From: Pseudomonas syringae
GTDB taxonomy: Bacteria > Pseudomonadota > Gammaproteobacteria > Pseudomonadales > Pseudomonadaceae
Direction: 5' to 3'
DNA: 64,000 bases
Assembly (NCBI RefSeq): GCF_023278085.1
Contig: NZ_CP066265.1
Coordinates: 4,784,501 to 4,848,500, forward strand
Shown here: one piece after another, positions 9,188-20,079 of the stretch
How positions within the stretch are numbered: position 1 is the first letter of the stretch
Layout: each line of letters begins with the position of its first letter
The notes under the pieces: model-generated
What the model was told of the DNA's origin: nothing
Database searches by the model: none
The model's input: only the letters and a program-made list of their open reading frames with translations
Program-made: the position numbers and the translations under genes

Positions 9188-9941
9188 AGGCCGGCTTCCG
9201 CTTGGCGGACCTCTGACGCAGCGCTTCGAACAGACACACGCCGGTGGCAACCGACACGTTGAGGCTGCTGACACTGCCGGCCATCGGCAGGCGTACCAGG
9301 TAATCACAGTGCTCGCGGGTCAGGCGACGCATGCCCTTGCCTTCCGCACCCATGATGATGATCGTCGGGCCGGTCAGGTCCTGCTGGTACAGCTCGACCT
9401 CGGCCTCGCCTGCCGTACCGACAACCCACAAACCGCGCTGCTGGAGTTTTTCCAGCGTGCGCGCAAGGTTGGTTACAGCGACCAGCGGTATGACTTCGGC
9501 CGCACCGCAGGCAACTTTTCGTACCGCAGGTGTCAGCGTTGCAGACTTGTCCTTGGGCACGATAACAGCCAGCGCACCGGCAGCATCGGCCGTACGCAGG
9601 CAGGCGCCCAGGTTGTGCGGATCGGTCACGCCGTCGAGCACCAGCAGCAAGGGCGGACCTTCGCTGCGGTCCAGCAGCTCGTCGAGCATCGCCTCACCCC
9701 AGACCTGGCTCGGGCTGACGTCGGCCACCACGCCTTGATGCACGCCATCGACCCAGGCGTCCATTTCGCGACGTTCGGCCTGACCGATAGTCACGCGATT
9801 CTCGCTCGCCAGCGCAACCAGCGTCTGCACGCGAGGGTCGTTACGACCCTCGGCCAGCCAGATATGCTTGACGCGTTTCGGATGGTGACGAAGCAACGCT
9901 TCTACAGCATGCACACCGTAGATTTTTTCCAGCTGACTCAT
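9186..9941 (-). CDS. rlmB: 23S rRNA (guanosine-2'-O-)-methyltransferase RlmB
   Basis: 251 residues. An N-terminal substrate-binding domain (EKIYGVHAVEALLRHHPKRV) precedes a SpoU/SPOUT methyltransferase domain. SPOUT motifs are visible as VTDPHNLGACLRTADAAG, IIIMGAEGKGMRRL and the knot-forming SVSSLNVSVATGVCLFEAL. RlmB methylates G2251 (E. coli numbering) of the peptidyl-transferase P loop with SAM. The start at 9941 overlaps the rnr stop by four bases, so rnr and rlmB are translationally coupled. The stop lies at the edge of the heptanucleotide array. Confidence 0.95.
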   Translation of the reverse strand: MSQLEKIYGVHAVEALLRHHPKRVKHIWLAEGRNDPRVQTLVALASENRVTIGQAERREMDAWVDGVHQGVVADVSPSQVWGEAMLDELLDRSEGPPLLLVLDGVTDPHNLGACLRTADAAGALAVIVPKDKSATLTPAVRKVACGAAEVIPLVAVTNLARTLEKLQQRGLWVVGTAGEAEVELYQQDLTGPTIIIMGAEGKGMRRLTREHCDYLVRLPMAGSVSSLNVSVATGVCLFEALRQRSAKRKPA

Positions 9942-12571
9942 GACTTGGCCTTGGGTTTACGAGCGCCACTGCTTTTTGCAGCTGGCGCGGAGCCCGTCTT
10001 CGACGAGCCTTTACGGTGCTTGCTGGCCGGCCTGTCCGATGAAGGCGCAGAGCCCGACCTGTCAGACTTTCCCGACGACGCCTTGCTACCACCCTTCGCG
10101 TCTGCCAAAAGAGCTTTCTTCAGCTCGCGACTTTTACGCACTTCGGCGTTTTTTGCCGCCGCATCGCTTGGGCGATACGCTTCGGGACTGCTCTCTTTGG
10201 TAGAGGCCGCACGGCGTCCGGACGACTTGGCAGGTGCCTTGTCCTTTTCAGCCGGTGCAGCAGCAGGTGGCGCAGTGTCATGACCACGACGCTTGCGCCC
10301 CACCGGAGTGGCAGCCGCTGCGGTCTCGGATATTTCGAAATCGATCTTGCGCTCGTCCAGATCGACCCGCATGACGCGCACTTCAACGGTGTCGCCCAGG
10401 CGGAAGTTACGCCCGGTACGCTCGCCGGCAAGGCGGTGATGCAGTGGATCGAAGTGGTAGTAGTCACCCGGCAGAGCGGTGACGTGGACCAGACCTTCGA
10501 CATAGATGTCGGTCAGTTCGACGAACAGGCCAAAGCCGGTCACCGCCGTGATCACACCCGGGAAAGACTCGCCGACGCGATCTTTCATGTACTCGCACTT
10601 GAGCCAGTTGACCACGTCACGTGTGGCTTCGTCGGCCCGGCGCTCGCTCATCGAGCATTGTTCGCCCAACTGGTCGAGCAACGCGTCGTCGTACGGGTAG
10701 ATGCGCGCCTTCGGAATCGTGGCAGCACCGGCACGACGAACGTGCGGCGTATCCTGCTTGGAGCGAATGACACTGCGGATCGCGCGATGGGTCAGCAGAT
10801 CCGGGTAACGACGAATCGGCGACGTGAAGTGCGTATACGCTTCGTAATTCAGACCGAAGTGACCGTTGTTGTCCGAGCTATAGACCGCCTGACTCAACGA
10901 ACGCAGCATCACGGTCTGGATCAGGTGGTAGTCGGGACGATCGCGAACGGTTTCAAGCAGCGCCTGATAATCCTTCGGTGTCGGACCTTCCTTGCCTTTG
11001 TGCAACGTCAGACCCAGCTCACCCAGGAATGCGCGCAGTTTTTCAAGGCGCTCTGGCGGCGGGCCGTCGTGGACGCGGTACAGCGCAGGAATTTCATGCT
11101 TCTTCAGGAACTGCGCGGTGGCCACGTTGGCGGCCAGCATGCACTCCTCGATCAGCTTGTGAGCATCGTTGCGAGTGGTCGGACGGATTTCGGCAATCTT
11201 GCGCTCGGAACCGAAGATGATCCGGGTTTCCTGCGTTTCGAAATCAATCGCGCCGCGCACATGACGCGCGCCCAGCAATACTTTGTACATCGCGTAAAGC
11301 TGTTTCAGGTGCGGGACCACATCGCCGTATTCACCACGCAGGCTTTTCGCCTCGGCGGTCTTTGGCTGCTCCAGGATCGTGCTGACCTTGTTGTAGGTCA
11401 GGCGAGCGTGGGAGTGGATGATGCCTTCGTAGAACACGTAGTCCGTCATCTCGCCGGTTTTGGAGATGGTCATCTCGCAAACCATGGCCAGACGGTCGAC
11501 ATGCGGGTTCAGCGAGCAGAGACCGTTGGACAACTGCTCTGGCAGCATCGGTACGACGCGCTCGGGGAAATACACCGAGTTGCCGCGCACCTGGGATTCA
11601 GCATCCAGCGCCGAACCGATCTTCACGTAGCTCGATACGTCGGCAATCGCCACGTAGAGCTTCCAGCCACCGGAGAACAAGCGCAGCTTGCCCGGCTTGG
11701 CTTCGCAATAAACCGCATCGTCGAAGTCGCGAGCATCTTCGCCATCGATGGTCACGAACGGCAAGTGACGCAGGTCGACGCGGTGTTCCTTGTCTTTCTC
11801 TTCGACTTCCGGCTTGAGCTTCGCAGCTTCCTTGAGTACGGCTTCTGGCCATACATGCGGAATGTCGTACGTGCGCAACGCGACGTCGATTTCCATGCCA
11901 GGCGCCATGTAGTTACCGACAACCTCGACCACATCACCTTGCGGCTGGAAGCGCGGGGTCGGCCAGTGAGTGATTTTCACTTCTACGAACTGACCGATCT
12001 TGGCGCTGTTGTTGCGGCCCGGGGTCACCAGCACTTCCTGCTGGATTTTCGGGTTGTCCGGAACAACGAAGCCGATGCCGCTTTCTTCGAAATAGCGGCC
12101 GACGATGGTTTCGTGGGCCCGCGAAATCACTTCGACGATCACGCCTTCGCGGCGACCGCGTCGGTCAAGACCCGATACCCGTGCCAGCGCGCGATCACCG
12201 TCGAACACCAGGCGCATTTGCGCCGGGCTCATGAACAGGTCATCGGAGCCGTCATCAGGGACCAGAAAACCGAAGCCGTCGCGATGGCCGGATATGCGAC
12301 CCAGAATCAGGTCCAGCTTATCCACAGGCGCGTAAGTGCCACGACGGGTGTAGATCAACTGGGCGTCGCGCTCCATCGCACGAAGGCGACGGCGCAGGGC
12401 CTCGAATTGATCCTCGGTGGTCAGGCCGAATTCTTCGACCAGTTGCTCGCGACTTGCCGGCGAACCGCGCTCGGCAAGGTGCTGCAAGATCAGCTCGCGG
12501 CTGGGAATAGGGTTTTCGTATTTTTCCGCTTCACGAGCGGCCTCGGGATCGAGGGACTGCCAATCGGCCAT
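9938..12571 (-). CDS. rnr: Ribonuclease R
   Basis: 877 residues. Order: N-terminal winged-helix segment (about 20-85), cold-shock domains, RNB catalytic domain, S1 domain and a basic low-complexity tail. The RNB metal-binding aspartates are seen in DGEDARDFDDAV (Asp276, 279, 282, 284 and 285 region), and the S1 domain near 650-730 reads GVITAVTGFGLFVELTD. The tail from about residue 735 is rich in Lys, Ser, Ala and Arg, as in RNase R of other proteobacteria, where it aids unwinding of structured RNA. RNase R is a processive 3'-5' exoribonuclease. It is upstream of and coupled to rlmB. AAGGTG lies 11 bases before the ATG. Confidence 0.96.
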   Translation of the reverse strand: MADWQSLDPEAAREAEKYENPIPSRELILQHLAERGSPASREQLVEEFGLTTEDQFEALRRRLRAMERDAQLIYTRRGTYAPVDKLDLILGRISGHRDGFGFLVPDDGSDDLFMSPAQMRLVFDGDRALARVSGLDRRGRREGVIVEVISRAHETIVGRYFEESGIGFVVPDNPKIQQEVLVTPGRNNSAKIGQFVEVKITHWPTPRFQPQGDVVEVVGNYMAPGMEIDVALRTYDIPHVWPEAVLKEAAKLKPEVEEKDKEHRVDLRHLPFVTIDGEDARDFDDAVYCEAKPGKLRLFSGGWKLYVAIADVSSYVKIGSALDAESQVRGNSVYFPERVVPMLPEQLSNGLCSLNPHVDRLAMVCEMTISKTGEMTDYVFYEGIIHSHARLTYNKVSTILEQPKTAEAKSLRGEYGDVVPHLKQLYAMYKVLLGARHVRGAIDFETQETRIIFGSERKIAEIRPTTRNDAHKLIEECMLAANVATAQFLKKHEIPALYRVHDGPPPERLEKLRAFLGELGLTLHKGKEGPTPKDYQALLETVRDRPDYHLIQTVMLRSLSQAVYSSDNNGHFGLNYEAYTHFTSPIRRYPDLLTHRAIRSVIRSKQDTPHVRRAGAATIPKARIYPYDDALLDQLGEQCSMSERRADEATRDVVNWLKCEYMKDRVGESFPGVITAVTGFGLFVELTDIYVEGLVHVTALPGDYYHFDPLHHRLAGERTGRNFRLGDTVEVRVMRVDLDERKIDFEISETAAAATPVGRKRRGHDTAPPAAAPAEKDKAPAKSSGRRAASTKESSPEAYRPSDAAAKNAEVRKSRELKKALLADAKGGSKASSGKSDRSGSAPSSDRPASKHRKGSSKTGSAPAAKSSGARKPKAKS

Positions 12572-12733
12572 TAGATAGTTTTCACCTTGTATATATAGGG
12601 GTTAGTTTGGCATAGACCTCATGAAACGGGAAATTTCACGCTCAAACCGCTCATTAAAAAGCCTCTTCAACCACGCTGAAACACCCGAAACACGCCGCCC
12701 ACGATTTTTTTGGACTTTTTTTCACTGCCGGGG

Positions 12734-12762
12734 TTTACAGCCCAAAAGGCGCTCCGTATAGT
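12734..12762 (+). promoter_or_regulatory. Sigma-70 promoter of tRNA-Leu
   Basis: A -35 box TTTACA (12734-12739) and a -10 box TATAGT (12757-12762) are separated by 17 bases. A GC-rich stretch (gcgcgcc) follows the -10, as expected of a stringently controlled discriminator. The tRNA begins 34 bases after the -10. Confidence 0.8.
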
Positions 12763-12796
12763 GCGCGCCATCGACAGGCTGATGCTTGTTGATACT

Positions 12797-12883
12797 GCCC
12801 AGATGGTGAAATTGGTAGACACGCCAGCTTCAGGTGCTGGTGACCGCAAGGTCGTGGAAGTTCGAGTCTTCTTCTGGGCACCA
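12797..12883 (+). tRNA. tRNA-Leu (anticodon CAG)
   Basis: 87 bases with a class II (long variable arm) fold. The acceptor stem gcccaga (12797-12803) pairs with tctgggc (12873-12879), followed by A and encoded CCA (12881-12883). The anticodon arm is ccagc-ttCAGgt-gctgg with CAG at 12831-12833. The D arm contains tggtagac and the T arm gttcgagtc. It reads CUG leucine codons, heavily used in this GC-rich genome. A promoter and a terminator bracket it, so it is a single-gene unit. Confidence 0.97.
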
Positions 12884-12891
12884 ATTCAAAC

Positions 12892-12916
12892 AAAACCGAG
12901 CCACTGGCTCGGTTTT
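12892..12916 (+). terminator. Intrinsic terminator of tRNA-Leu
   Basis: aaaaccgag (12892-12900) pairs with ctcggtttt (12908-12916) around a seven-base loop, ending in a T run. It begins nine bases after the tRNA CCA end. Confidence 0.88.
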
Positions 12917-13010
12917 GTGCTTTCTGGGGTTTGAACTTTCCGGGGTTTGGAAGTGTTCTCGCCTTGCCCGTGCATAGCGCCACACACACGTGGCGCCCTG
13001 CACGACAGCC

Positions 13011-14945
13011 TCAAGCCCTGAATTGCCCCAGGCTCGCCTTCAACTGTGCAGCCAGCCCGTTGAGCACCTTGCCGCTGGCCGTCGTCTCCACCACTGCTTT
13101 GGCAGCACGCTCGGCCTGAGCGTGAATCACCTCGACCCGACCGCGCACCGCATGAGCCCCTTCGGCCTGATGAGCAGCAGCCTGTGTCGCCAGACCAATA
13201 GCTGCATGCACCTGCTCTACCGACGTCTGCACCGTTTGCTGCCGCTTGGCACTGTCGCGCAGCACTTCCAGACCTTCCTTGGCCTGACGTCCGGCAATGC
13301 CGATGGCGGCAACCGCCTCTTTCGCACCTCGCTGTAAGGCCACGATGTGCTCCTGGATATCGCCGGTCGAGCTTTGCGTCTTGCTGGCCAGCGCGCGCAC
13401 CTCATCAGCCACTACCGCAAAGCCCCGGCCCGTCTCGCCCGCGCGAGCCGCTTCGATGGCCGCGTTGAGTGCAAGCAGGTTGGTCTGCTCGGCAATACCG
13501 TGGATCACCTCCAGCACGACCTCGATCTGCTGGCTTTGCCGCGCCAGACGCTCGATCACCTGCGCACCGGTTTCGACCTGCCCGGCCAGCGCCTCGATCA
13601 AACCGCCCACCTGATTGGACGTGCGGGTATTTTCATCGGTTGCCTGCTTGATATCGATGACCTGACGCAGGGCCGCCTGCATCGCATGGCTTTCCGACTG
13701 CGCTTCGTCGGCCATCTGCTCCAGAGCCTTCAGACTGGCCGCCACTTCGTCACGCTGCAACTCGGCCGCCGCATCGGCACCGGCGTTGCGCTCGCTCATG
13801 ACGCCGATTTCCACACCAGTGCGCTGCGCCACCTCGCCCGCTTCGCGCACGATCGGTTGCAGCTTGTCGATGAAGCGGTTGACCGCAGCCGACATGTCGC
13901 CGATCTCGTCATTGCTGTCCAGCTTGACGCGCTTGGTCAGATCGCCCTCACCCGCTGCCAGATCATTCAGCGCAGCGATCAGCAGGTGCAGCTTGCTGAC
14001 CACGCGACGCCCCAGCACAACAGCCAGTAACAACAGCACGCCAAGGCCGACCAGCGCCAGGCCCATGCCGATCCGCCAGCGCAGGGTTTCCGCCGCTTCC
14101 TGAACCGCGACTTGGGTGTTGCCGGTCATCGCAGTCGCGGCCGACTGAGCGGATTGCAACCGGGTACGCAAGGCCGTCGAGCTGTCTTTGGAGGCACCGG
14201 CAAGGCTGTCGGAAACCAGCTGCTCACCACTGGTGATCAGCGTTGCAAAACGCTTGTCCAGTGCCGCAAGGTTTTCCTCGACCGTTGCGGTCGAAACGCC
14301 CATGCGCACCTTGCCGATCTCCACACCGTTAGGGCTGATGGACGCTTCGACGTAGTACACCGAAGCATCGTTTTTTGCGGCATTCAGGATTTTGTCCATC
14401 GCCCGCTCGCCCTCGCCCTTGGCGAGCAGCGCCTTGACCAGCGGGTTATCGCGGTTCATGTAGCGGGTAAGGTGCTCGCCTGCCGCATCGTCATACACCA
14501 CGAACAGCACATTGGGATTGCGCTGCGCACGTCGGGCAAACTCGGAGAGGGTGGGTGTATCGTTGTCCCACATGGCTCGCGGCGCGACGGCGGCCAGCAG
14601 TTCGGCCAGATCGGTGGCGGAATCCTTCAGGTCTTTTTCCAGTGTCGCACGCAATTGCGCCTGTTCATCTTTCAGGCGCGTCGACAGCCCGACGCTCAGG
14701 CGCTGACGGGTACTGGCAGAAAGCGCATCGAGACTCGACGTCACTTCGCTACTCGCCAGCTCCAGCTCGGAGGAAAGATGTTGCGAATCTACCCCGAGAC
14801 GAGTGGCAAGATCAGCTTCAAGGGCAGTGACCGTGCTCCGGGTAAGCGCAACCGCCACCACGACCTGCACCAAAAGGGCGATGCCCAGCGCAATAAAGAC
14901 CGGGCGCAGCAGACGACTTTGCAAAAGAGACAGGACAGCTGACAC
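13011..14945 (-). CDS. Methyl-accepting chemotaxis protein
   Basis: 644 residues. A first membrane segment (about 12-34, [18 protein letters not shown]) and a second (about 290-312, [21 protein letters not shown]) bracket a periplasmic sensor of about 250 residues. The sensor contains [18 protein letters not shown] and [15 protein letters not shown], a pattern resembling single-Cache-type sensors. A HAMP segment and a long cytoplasmic coiled coil follow, with the conserved signalling tip [20 protein letters not shown] and [18 protein letters not shown]. It should pass ligand signals to CheW/CheA. The ligand cannot be read from sequence. It lies alone on the minus strand between tRNA-Leu and purA, a position where I do not recall a chemoreceptor in P. 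aeruginosa. Confidence 0.93.
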   Translation of the reverse strand: MSAVLSLLQSRLLRPVFIALGIALLVQVVVAVALTRSTVTALEADLATRLGVDSQHLSSELELASSEVTSSLDALSASTRQRLSVGLSTRLKDEQAQLRATLEKDLKDSATDLAELLAAVAPRAMWDNDTPTLSEFARRAQRNPNVLFVVYDDAAGEHLTRYMNRDNPLVKALLAKGEGERAMDKILNAAKNDASVYYVEASISPNGVEIGKVRMGVSTATVEENLAALDKRFATLITSGEQLVSDSLAGASKDSSTALRTRLQSAQSAATAMTGNTQVAVQEAAETLRWRIGMGLALVGLGVLLLLAVVLGRRVVSKLHLLIAALNDLAAGEGDLTKRVKLDSNDEIGDMSAAVNRFIDKLQPIVREAGEVAQRTGVEIGVMSERNAGADAAAELQRDEVAASLKALEQMADEAQSESHAMQAALRQVIDIKQATDENTRTSNQVGGLIEALAGQVETGAQVIERLARQSQQIEVVLEVIHGIAEQTNLLALNAAIEAARAGETGRGFAVVADEVRALASKTQSSTGDIQEHIVALQRGAKEAVAAIGIAGRQAKEGLEVLRDSAKRQQTVQTSVEQVHAAIGLATQAAAHQAEGAHAVRGRVEVIHAQAERAAKAVVETTASGKVLNGLAAQLKASLGQFRA

Positions 14946-15069
14946 AGGAGAATCCTTCCGCCATGAGCGCCATTAAAATGATGGCACTTTTCTGTCATCT
15001 TTGTAGCAAGCGCCGTGCCGTGACACAAGTCTCACTTTTGCCGAATTCGCTGCGCCACACACTGGAACC

Positions 15070-15097
15070 AAAAAGGGCCGCAAATGCGGCCCTTTTT
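15070..15097 (-). terminator. Intrinsic terminator downstream of purA
   Basis: A 12-base stem aaaaagggccgc / gcggcccttttt around a four-base aaat loop. It carries A and T runs on either side and can act in both directions. It lies 19 bases past the purA stop. Confidence 0.92.
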
Positions 15098-15115
15098 GTA
15101 CAGCTCGGTGACGTA

Positions 15116-16423
<1,308 letters not shown>

Positions 16424-16462
16424 TCACGCAAACTTGGTGCCGGCGGCGGCCGGCAGGAATAC

Positions 16463-17650
16463 TCAAGAAGCCAGCGGCATTACCTGCCAGTGCTCGCCAT
16501 GCTGAATCAATTGCCGGTCACAGTCGGCTTCACGTGCCGCGCTCACCTGCTGCCCAGGCAACGCCTGAACCACACGTTGACCTTCGCTGCGCAACTGGCA
16601 TACCTGCTGCCAGAGAGCTGCATCCGTGCTGTCCGGCATCCAGATGCCACCGGACGGTAAAACAATTTCTGCCTGCCCCAGGGTTACCAGGGTTTTCAGG
16701 TCAGTGGAGAAGCCGGTCGCCGGACGGGCACGACCGAAGTCGGCACCGATGTCATCATAACGACCGCCCTGGGCAATCGACTGCCCGACGCCCGGTACGA
16801 ATACCGCGAACACCACACCGGTATGGTAATGGTAGCCGCGCAGCTCACCGAGGTCGAAATATAGCGGCAACTGCGGGAAGCGTGCGGCGAGACGATCTGC
16901 GATGGCCAGCAGGTCATCCAGTGCCGCCAGCACTGGTGCCGGTGCGGCAGCCAGGCGATCACGCGCCGCAACCAGCACCTCGCGACCACCGCACAGGTCA
17001 ACCAGTGCGCGAAGCATTGACGCCAGGTCCTGCGGCAGATCGGCCGTCAGGGCAACCACTTCATCAATGGCCTTACGCTGCAGGGCATCGAACAACTGCT
17101 GCTCGACTTCTCCCGACAGCCCGGCAGCACGCGCCAGCCCCCGGTAAATGCCGACATGCCCGAGGTCCATGTGCACATCAGGCACTTCAGCCAGTTGCAG
17201 CATTGCCAGCATCAGACTGATGACTTCGACATCACTGCTCGGGCTCGCATCGCCGTACAGCTCTGCGCCGAGTTGAATCGGGCTGCGTGACGAAGACAGC
17301 GCACGCGGCTGAGCATGCAGGACACTGCCCGCATAACACAGACGATTCGGGCCTTCGCGCTTGAGCGTGTGTGCATCGATACGCGCAACCTGCGGCGTGA
17401 TGTCGGCACGAAAGCCCATCTGCCGGCCCGATTGCGGGTCGATGACCTTGAAGGTACGCAGATCCAGATCCGAGCCCGCGCCAGTCAGCAGGGACTCCAG
17501 GTACTCGATATGCGGGGTGACGACAAATTCATAGCCCCAGCTCTGAAACAGATCCAACACCTGACGGCGCGCCACTTCAATGCGCGCCGCTTCTGGTGGC
17601 AGTACTTCTTCGATGCCATCTGGTAGCAGCCAGCGGTCAACCGTTGCCAT
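16463..17650 (-). CDS. hisZ: ATP phosphoribosyltransferase regulatory subunit HisZ
   Basis: 395 residues from ATG 17650 ([21 protein letters not shown]), with aggggaa 7 bases upstream. The frame is open for 73 more codons upstream, but those residues are Trp/Arg-rich and unlike any family start. The protein resembles the catalytic core of histidyl-tRNA synthetase (motif 2-like [40 protein letters not shown]) but lacks the anticodon-binding domain, which defines HisZ. It forms a complex with the short form of HisG and makes it responsive to histidine. hisG is not in the window. The hisZ-purA pairing is common in pseudomonads. Confidence 0.95.
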   Translation of the reverse strand: MATVDRWLLPDGIEEVLPPEAARIEVARRQVLDLFQSWGYEFVVTPHIEYLESLLTGAGSDLDLRTFKVIDPQSGRQMGFRADITPQVARIDAHTLKREGPNRLCYAGSVLHAQPRALSSSRSPIQLGAELYGDASPSSDVEVISLMLAMLQLAEVPDVHMDLGHVGIYRGLARAAGLSGEVEQQLFDALQRKAIDEVVALTADLPQDLASMLRALVDLCGGREVLVAARDRLAAAPAPVLAALDDLLAIADRLAARFPQLPLYFDLGELRGYHYHTGVVFAVFVPGVGQSIAQGGRYDDIGADFGRARPATGFSTDLKTLVTLGQAEIVLPSGGIWMPDSTDAALWQQVCQLRSEGQRVVQALPGQQVSAAREADCDRQLIQHGEHWQVMPLAS

Positions 17651-17829
17651 TACGCCATTCCCCTGTGATCCGGGCGGCCAGCCTCGAGGCCAGCCTTGAG
17701 TGAAGCAGAAAGTGGTGAGCCGTATGACGGGCACGACAAACGCCCGCGAAAGACCCCGGACCACTTCCCTCGAAAAACCTGCCGCCTGCCGGGATCGACC
17801 CGACTGCAGCCAATCAACCGTGCAGACGC

Positions 17830-17853
17830 AAAAAAGCCGGGAATTTCCCGGCT
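17830..17853 (-). terminator. Intrinsic terminator downstream of hflC
   Basis: The stem agccgggaa/ttcccggct (17835-17853) is followed on the minus strand by TTTTTT. It lies about 70 bases past the hflC stop and should end the hflK-hflC transcript before hisZ. An imperfect second hairpin lies between it and the stop at about 17884-17918. Confidence 0.85.
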
Positions 17854-17923
17854 GCCGCATGATACACACGTTTCACCGTGCGATCACCCCACCGGACGGT
17901 TTTGCCGCCCGGCGGGTGATTGA

Positions 17924-18793
17924 TTACGGCTTGGCTTTTTCCATATAGCGGAAGAATTCGCTATTCGGATCCAGCACCATCACGTCGCTCTTGTTCGCGA
18001 AGCTCTCACGGTAGGCGCGCAGGCTGCGATAGAACGCATAGAACTCCTGATCCTGGCCGTACGCCTTGGAGTAGATCGAGGCAGCCTGTGCATCACCATC
18101 ACCACGCGCCTCTTCAGACTCGCGATAGGCTTCTGCCAGCAACACACGACGCTGACGATCGGCGTCGGCACGAATGCCTTCGGCCAGCTCGTTACCTTTG
18201 GCGCGATGCTCGCGAGCTTCACGCTCACGCTCGGTACTCATGCGCTCGAAGACGCTGCGATTCACTTCCTTCGGCAGGTCGATGGCCTTGACCCGGACAT
18301 CCACAACTTCGATGCCCAGTTCTTTCTCGGCCATGCGGTTCAGCGAACCGGTGATGTCCGACATCAGCGCATCGCGCTCACCCGACACCACTTCGTGCAG
18401 GGTGCGCTTGCCAAACTGGTCACGCAGGCCTGATTCCAGACGGCGCGAGAGGCGCTCGTCGGCAATCTGCTTGAGGCCGGAAGTCGCCGTGTAGAAACGC
18501 TCGGCATCCTTCACGCGCCACTTGGCGTAGGCATCGACCATGACCGCTTTCTTTTCCAGCGTCAGAAAACGCTGGGTGGGTGCGTCAAGCGTCAGCAAAC
18601 GCCCGTCGAACTTGCGCACCTGATTCACGTAAGGAACCTTCACATGCAGACCCGGCTGAACATCCGCCTGGACCACACGACCGAATTGCAGCAGGACCGC
18701 ACGTTCTGTCTGGGACACGATATAGAAGCTGTTCCAGGCAATGACTGCCAGTACCACACCAACAATAAGGGTGATCAGCGATTTGTTACTCAT
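17924..18793 (-). CDS. hflC: Protease modulator HflC
   Basis: 289 residues. An N-terminal membrane anchor (about 5-25, SLITLIVGVVLAVIAWNSFYIV) is followed by a SPFH/Band-7 domain (QTERAVLLQFGRVVQADVQPGLHVK). A helical segment rich in Glu, Arg and Ala (about 185-240) then leads to a C-terminal tail (DPNSEFFRYMEKAKP). HflC assembles with HflK into a large periplasm-facing inner-membrane complex around FtsH and restrains its proteolysis. The ATG overlaps the hflK stop by one base (TGATG), so the pair is translationally coupled at a fixed ratio. Confidence 0.96.
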   Translation of the reverse strand: MSNKSLITLIVGVVLAVIAWNSFYIVSQTERAVLLQFGRVVQADVQPGLHVKVPYVNQVRKFDGRLLTLDAPTQRFLTLEKKAVMVDAYAKWRVKDAERFYTATSGLKQIADERLSRRLESGLRDQFGKRTLHEVVSGERDALMSDITGSLNRMAEKELGIEVVDVRVKAIDLPKEVNRSVFERMSTEREREAREHRAKGNELAEGIRADADRQRRVLLAEAYRESEEARGDGDAQAASIYSKAYGQDQEFYAFYRSLRAYRESFANKSDVMVLDPNSEFFRYMEKAKP

Positions 18794-19983
18794 CAGCGAG
18801 TCTCCCTGGTACGTACTTCACCGCGCTGCTGAGTATCGGTCGCTCGCGTGGCAGCCTCAGAAGCGGCCTGAGATGACGCGCCAGTATTGTTGCCATTGGC
18901 GGTGCTGCTGCGGCTGCTCTCGATCATCTTGTCGAGCGGGAGGTAAAGCAGGTTGTTCTGCCCTTTGTCACCGGTCACGAGAACCTTGCTGGTATTGCTG
19001 AAGACTTCCTGCATGGTGTCCAGGTACAGACGCTGGCGAGTGACTTCAGGTGCCTTGCGGTACTCGGCGACCAGTTTGGTAAAGCGATCAGCTTCACCTT
19101 TGGCGCGCGAAACCACTTCATCGCGGTAGCCGTTGGCATCTTCAAGGATGCGCTGGGCCTGACCACGGGCTTCCGGAATCACGCCATTGGCATAACTTTC
19201 AGCCTGGTTACGGGAACGCTGCTCGTCTTCACGGGCACGGATCACGTCGTCGAAGGCTTCCTGAACTTCACGCGGTGCAGCGGCGCTCTGCACGTTCACC
19301 TGAGTCACGGTGATGCCGGTGCCGTAGGTATCGAGGAAGCGTTGCAGACGCTCCTTGATTTCGCTCGCCATCAGCTCGCGCCCTTCTGTCAGTACCTGGT
19401 CCATCGCCGTGGAGCCCACGACATGGCGCAGCGCGCTTTCAGTCGCGTGCTGCAGGCTGATCTCGGGCTGGTCGACGTTCAGAACGAAGTCTTTCAGGTT
19501 GCTGATCTTGTACTGCACGGTCAGTGGCACTTCGACGATGTTCTCGTCTTCGGTGAGCATCTGGCCCTGCTTGCTGTAAGCACGCTCGCGAGTCACGTTT
19601 TCCATGTACTTGCGGTCGAACGGCGGGAAGTAGATGTTGAGGCCCGGCCCCACGGTTTCGTGGTATTGACCGAAGCGCAGCACGACAGCCTGCTCTTGCT
19701 CGTCGACAACATAGATAGCGCTGTAGAGCCAGAAAGCGACGAGTACGACCAGACCGATGCCGAGCAGGCCAAGGCCACCGCTCTTGCCCGAGCTGCCACC
19801 ATTGCCACTGCCGCCGCCATCACTGCCGCGTTTGTTTCCGCCACCGAACAGCCCCTTCAGGCTTTCCTGCAGCTTTCGGAAGGCCTCGTCGAGATCCGGT
19901 GGCCCCTTGCGGTCGCCGCCACGGCGTTTGCCACCCCAGGGATCTTGATTATTCGAGTTGCCACCCGGCTCATTCCAAGCCAT
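18793..19983 (-). CDS. hflK: FtsH protease activity modulator HflK
   Basis: 396 residues from ATG 19983 (MAWNEPGGNSNNQDPWGGK); twelve extra in-frame residues upstream are not family-like. The N-terminus is Gly/Asn/Lys-rich (GGGNKRGSDGGGSGNGGSSG), then one membrane segment (about 75-100), then the Band-7 domain (VVDEQEQAVVLRFGQYHETV) and a long helical region. HflK pairs with HflC to enclose FtsH. The C-terminal 40 residues are Ser/Thr/Ala-rich. It starts 97 bases after hflX on the same strand. Confidence 0.96.
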   Translation of the reverse strand: MAWNEPGGNSNNQDPWGGKRRGGDRKGPPDLDEAFRKLQESLKGLFGGGNKRGSDGGGSGNGGSSGKSGGLGLLGIGLVVLVAFWLYSAIYVVDEQEQAVVLRFGQYHETVGPGLNIYFPPFDRKYMENVTRERAYSKQGQMLTEDENIVEVPLTVQYKISNLKDFVLNVDQPEISLQHATESALRHVVGSTAMDQVLTEGRELMASEIKERLQRFLDTYGTGITVTQVNVQSAAAPREVQEAFDDVIRAREDEQRSRNQAESYANGVIPEARGQAQRILEDANGYRDEVVSRAKGEADRFTKLVAEYRKAPEVTRQRLYLDTMQEVFSNTSKVLVTGDKGQNNLLYLPLDKMIESSRSSTANGNNTGASSQAASEAATRATDTQQRGEVRTRETR

Positions 19984-20047
19984 AGCGCTCTCCATCTGAT
20001 AAAGCAAAGACGCGCCCACGGCGCGCCGACCAATGCTACAGAATGCC

Positions 20048-20074
20048 CGAGAAAACCGTACAACGGCTTTCTCG
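20048..20074 (-). other. Hairpin between hflX and hflK
   Basis: cgagaaa...ccg / cgg...tttctcg arms form a stem of about ten pairs with small internal irregularities, just past the hflX stop. No T tract follows on the minus strand. It may be an mRNA processing or attenuation site that sets hflX against hflKC output. Confidence 0.4.
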
Positions 20075-20079
20075 TGCTT

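Noticed and set aside
9055..9307. Repeat-encoded frames (LQATSYKLQATSYK type)
   Set aside because: These are translations of the heptanucleotide array and have no start context or homology.
10280..12574. Plus-strand 764-codon open frame
   Set aside because: Exactly antisense to rnr, with His/Gln/Arg-rich composition typical of shadow frames.
12710..12934. Small plus-strand frame across the tRNA-Leu
   Set aside because: It overlaps the tRNA, its promoter and its terminator; a coincidental frame.
17651..17869. N-terminal extension of hisZ (73 residues)
   Set aside because: Trp/Arg/Pro-rich with no family similarity; ATG 17650 has a ribosome site.
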